This document shows, in pieces, positions 45,027 to 45,295 of a DNA stretch of 45,295 nucleotides. Position 1 is the stretch's first letter. Each line of letters starts with the position of its first letter. The translations under genes and the position numbers were made by a program. Source of the stretch: Cryomorphaceae bacterium. GTDB taxonomy: Bacteria > Bacteroidota > Bacteroidia > Flavobacteriales > Schleiferiaceae. The notes under the pieces are model-generated. The model ran no database searches. It had not been told where the DNA came from and saw only the letters and a list, made by a program, of their open reading frames with translations. Location of the stretch: NCBI GenBank assembly GCA_020832345.1, contig JAFIEY010000043.1, positions 1 to 45,295 of the forward strand, read 5' to 3'.

Positions 45027-45295
45027 CCGAACCTTTTTCGGTATTCGTGGAAGTTTCGAAAAACCGAATGATTTTGGGTAATGGGATTGAATGTTTAGGC
45101 GTTGAGTCGTTTTTAGACCGAACCTTTTTCGGTATTCGTGGAGGATTCGTAAGACCGGGACTTTTTGTGCAATGGGGTTAAGGTTTAGGCGTTGAGTCGT
45201 TTAGGTGTTTAGTCGTTTTTAGACCGAACTATTTTCGGTATTCGTATGGGTTGCGAGAAACCGAGAGTTTTTGTGCAATGGGATTGAATGTTTAG
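45027..45295. repeat. Tandem repeats of about 91 bp with hairpin ACCGAA...TTCGGT
   Basis: The motif CCGAAC(C/T)(T/A)TTTTCGGTATTCGT starts at 45027, 45118 and 45224. Units are about 91 and 106 bp; the longer carries an extra 15-bp GTTTAGGTGTTTAGTCG-like copy. Each unit also holds GTTTAGGCGTTGAGTCG and GTGCAATGGG(A/G)TT. ACCGAA-CCTTT-TTCGGT can form a small hairpin. The array runs off the window. No gene is seen from 44947 to 45295. Confidence 0.85.

Noticed and set aside
45027-45295. CRISPR array at the window end
   Set aside because: The units are contiguous 91-106 bp repeats that vary along their length, with no unique spacers and no cas genes.

Overview
The window reads as chromosomal DNA of a member of the Bacteroidota, most likely a marine-type Flavobacteriia or Cryomorphaceae-like lineage (inference from gene content; no 16S is present). 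Evidence: several proteins end in type IX secretion (T9SS) sorting domains, several short intergenic motifs match the Bacteroidota -7 promoter element TAnnTTTG, and there are Bacteroidota-specific versions of LptD, MCE/MlaD, Porin_10 and a PorE-like OmpA protein, plus FISUMP lipoproteins.

Layout. 1-4.45 kb: accessory surface proteins: the tail of a T9SS type B protein, a small barrel protein, an XRE regulator broken by an in-frame TAG, and three exported proteins, the last with a T9SS tail remnant out of frame. 4.6-12.95 kb (minus strand): a compact run with N-acetylmuramoyl-L-alanine amidase, an MCE/MlaD protein, a membrane 4Fe-4S protein, a lipoprotein, a CCG-domain Fe-S protein, dnaX and NADP-isocitrate dehydrogenase. 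13.1-18.5 kb (plus): LptD-like protein, recF, a DUF721 protein, aroC and tRNA-Arg(CCT). 18.7-29.1 kb: an accessory surface island with a PEGA-type barrel protein, two paralogous FISUMP lipoproteins each preceded by a barrel protein, a TlpA-like thioredoxin lipoprotein, a small barrel, a Kunitz/BPTI-type lipoprotein, and a long collagen-like protein capped by an Lcl/FISUMP-like domain. 29.5-41.4 kb (minus): CotH/lamin-tail T9SS protein, Porin_10 protein, ApaG, a PKD T9SS protein, and a TPR-PD40-OmpA-LysM protein. 41.8-44.9 kb: DASS anion transporter, LON-domain protein and OxyR. The window ends in 91-bp tandem repeats.

How the parts work together: the core genes cover envelope assembly (amidase, MCE, LptD), DNA replication and repair (dnaX, recF, DUF721) and central metabolism (icd, aroC). 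The accessory blocks are mostly secreted or surface-anchored proteins. The strongest unexplained signal is a short dispersed element of about 145 bp with imperfect terminal inverted repeats. It occurs three times (11556-11700, 35757-35900, 43876-43932), each time just 3' of a minus-strand gene. Its arms show one compensatory base change, and an 11-15 bp core is exactly inverted between two copies. Other notable items are a bacterial Kunitz domain with Asp at the predicted P1 site and the collagen-like protein with a long leader.

All family assignments were made by reading motifs; no database search was run.
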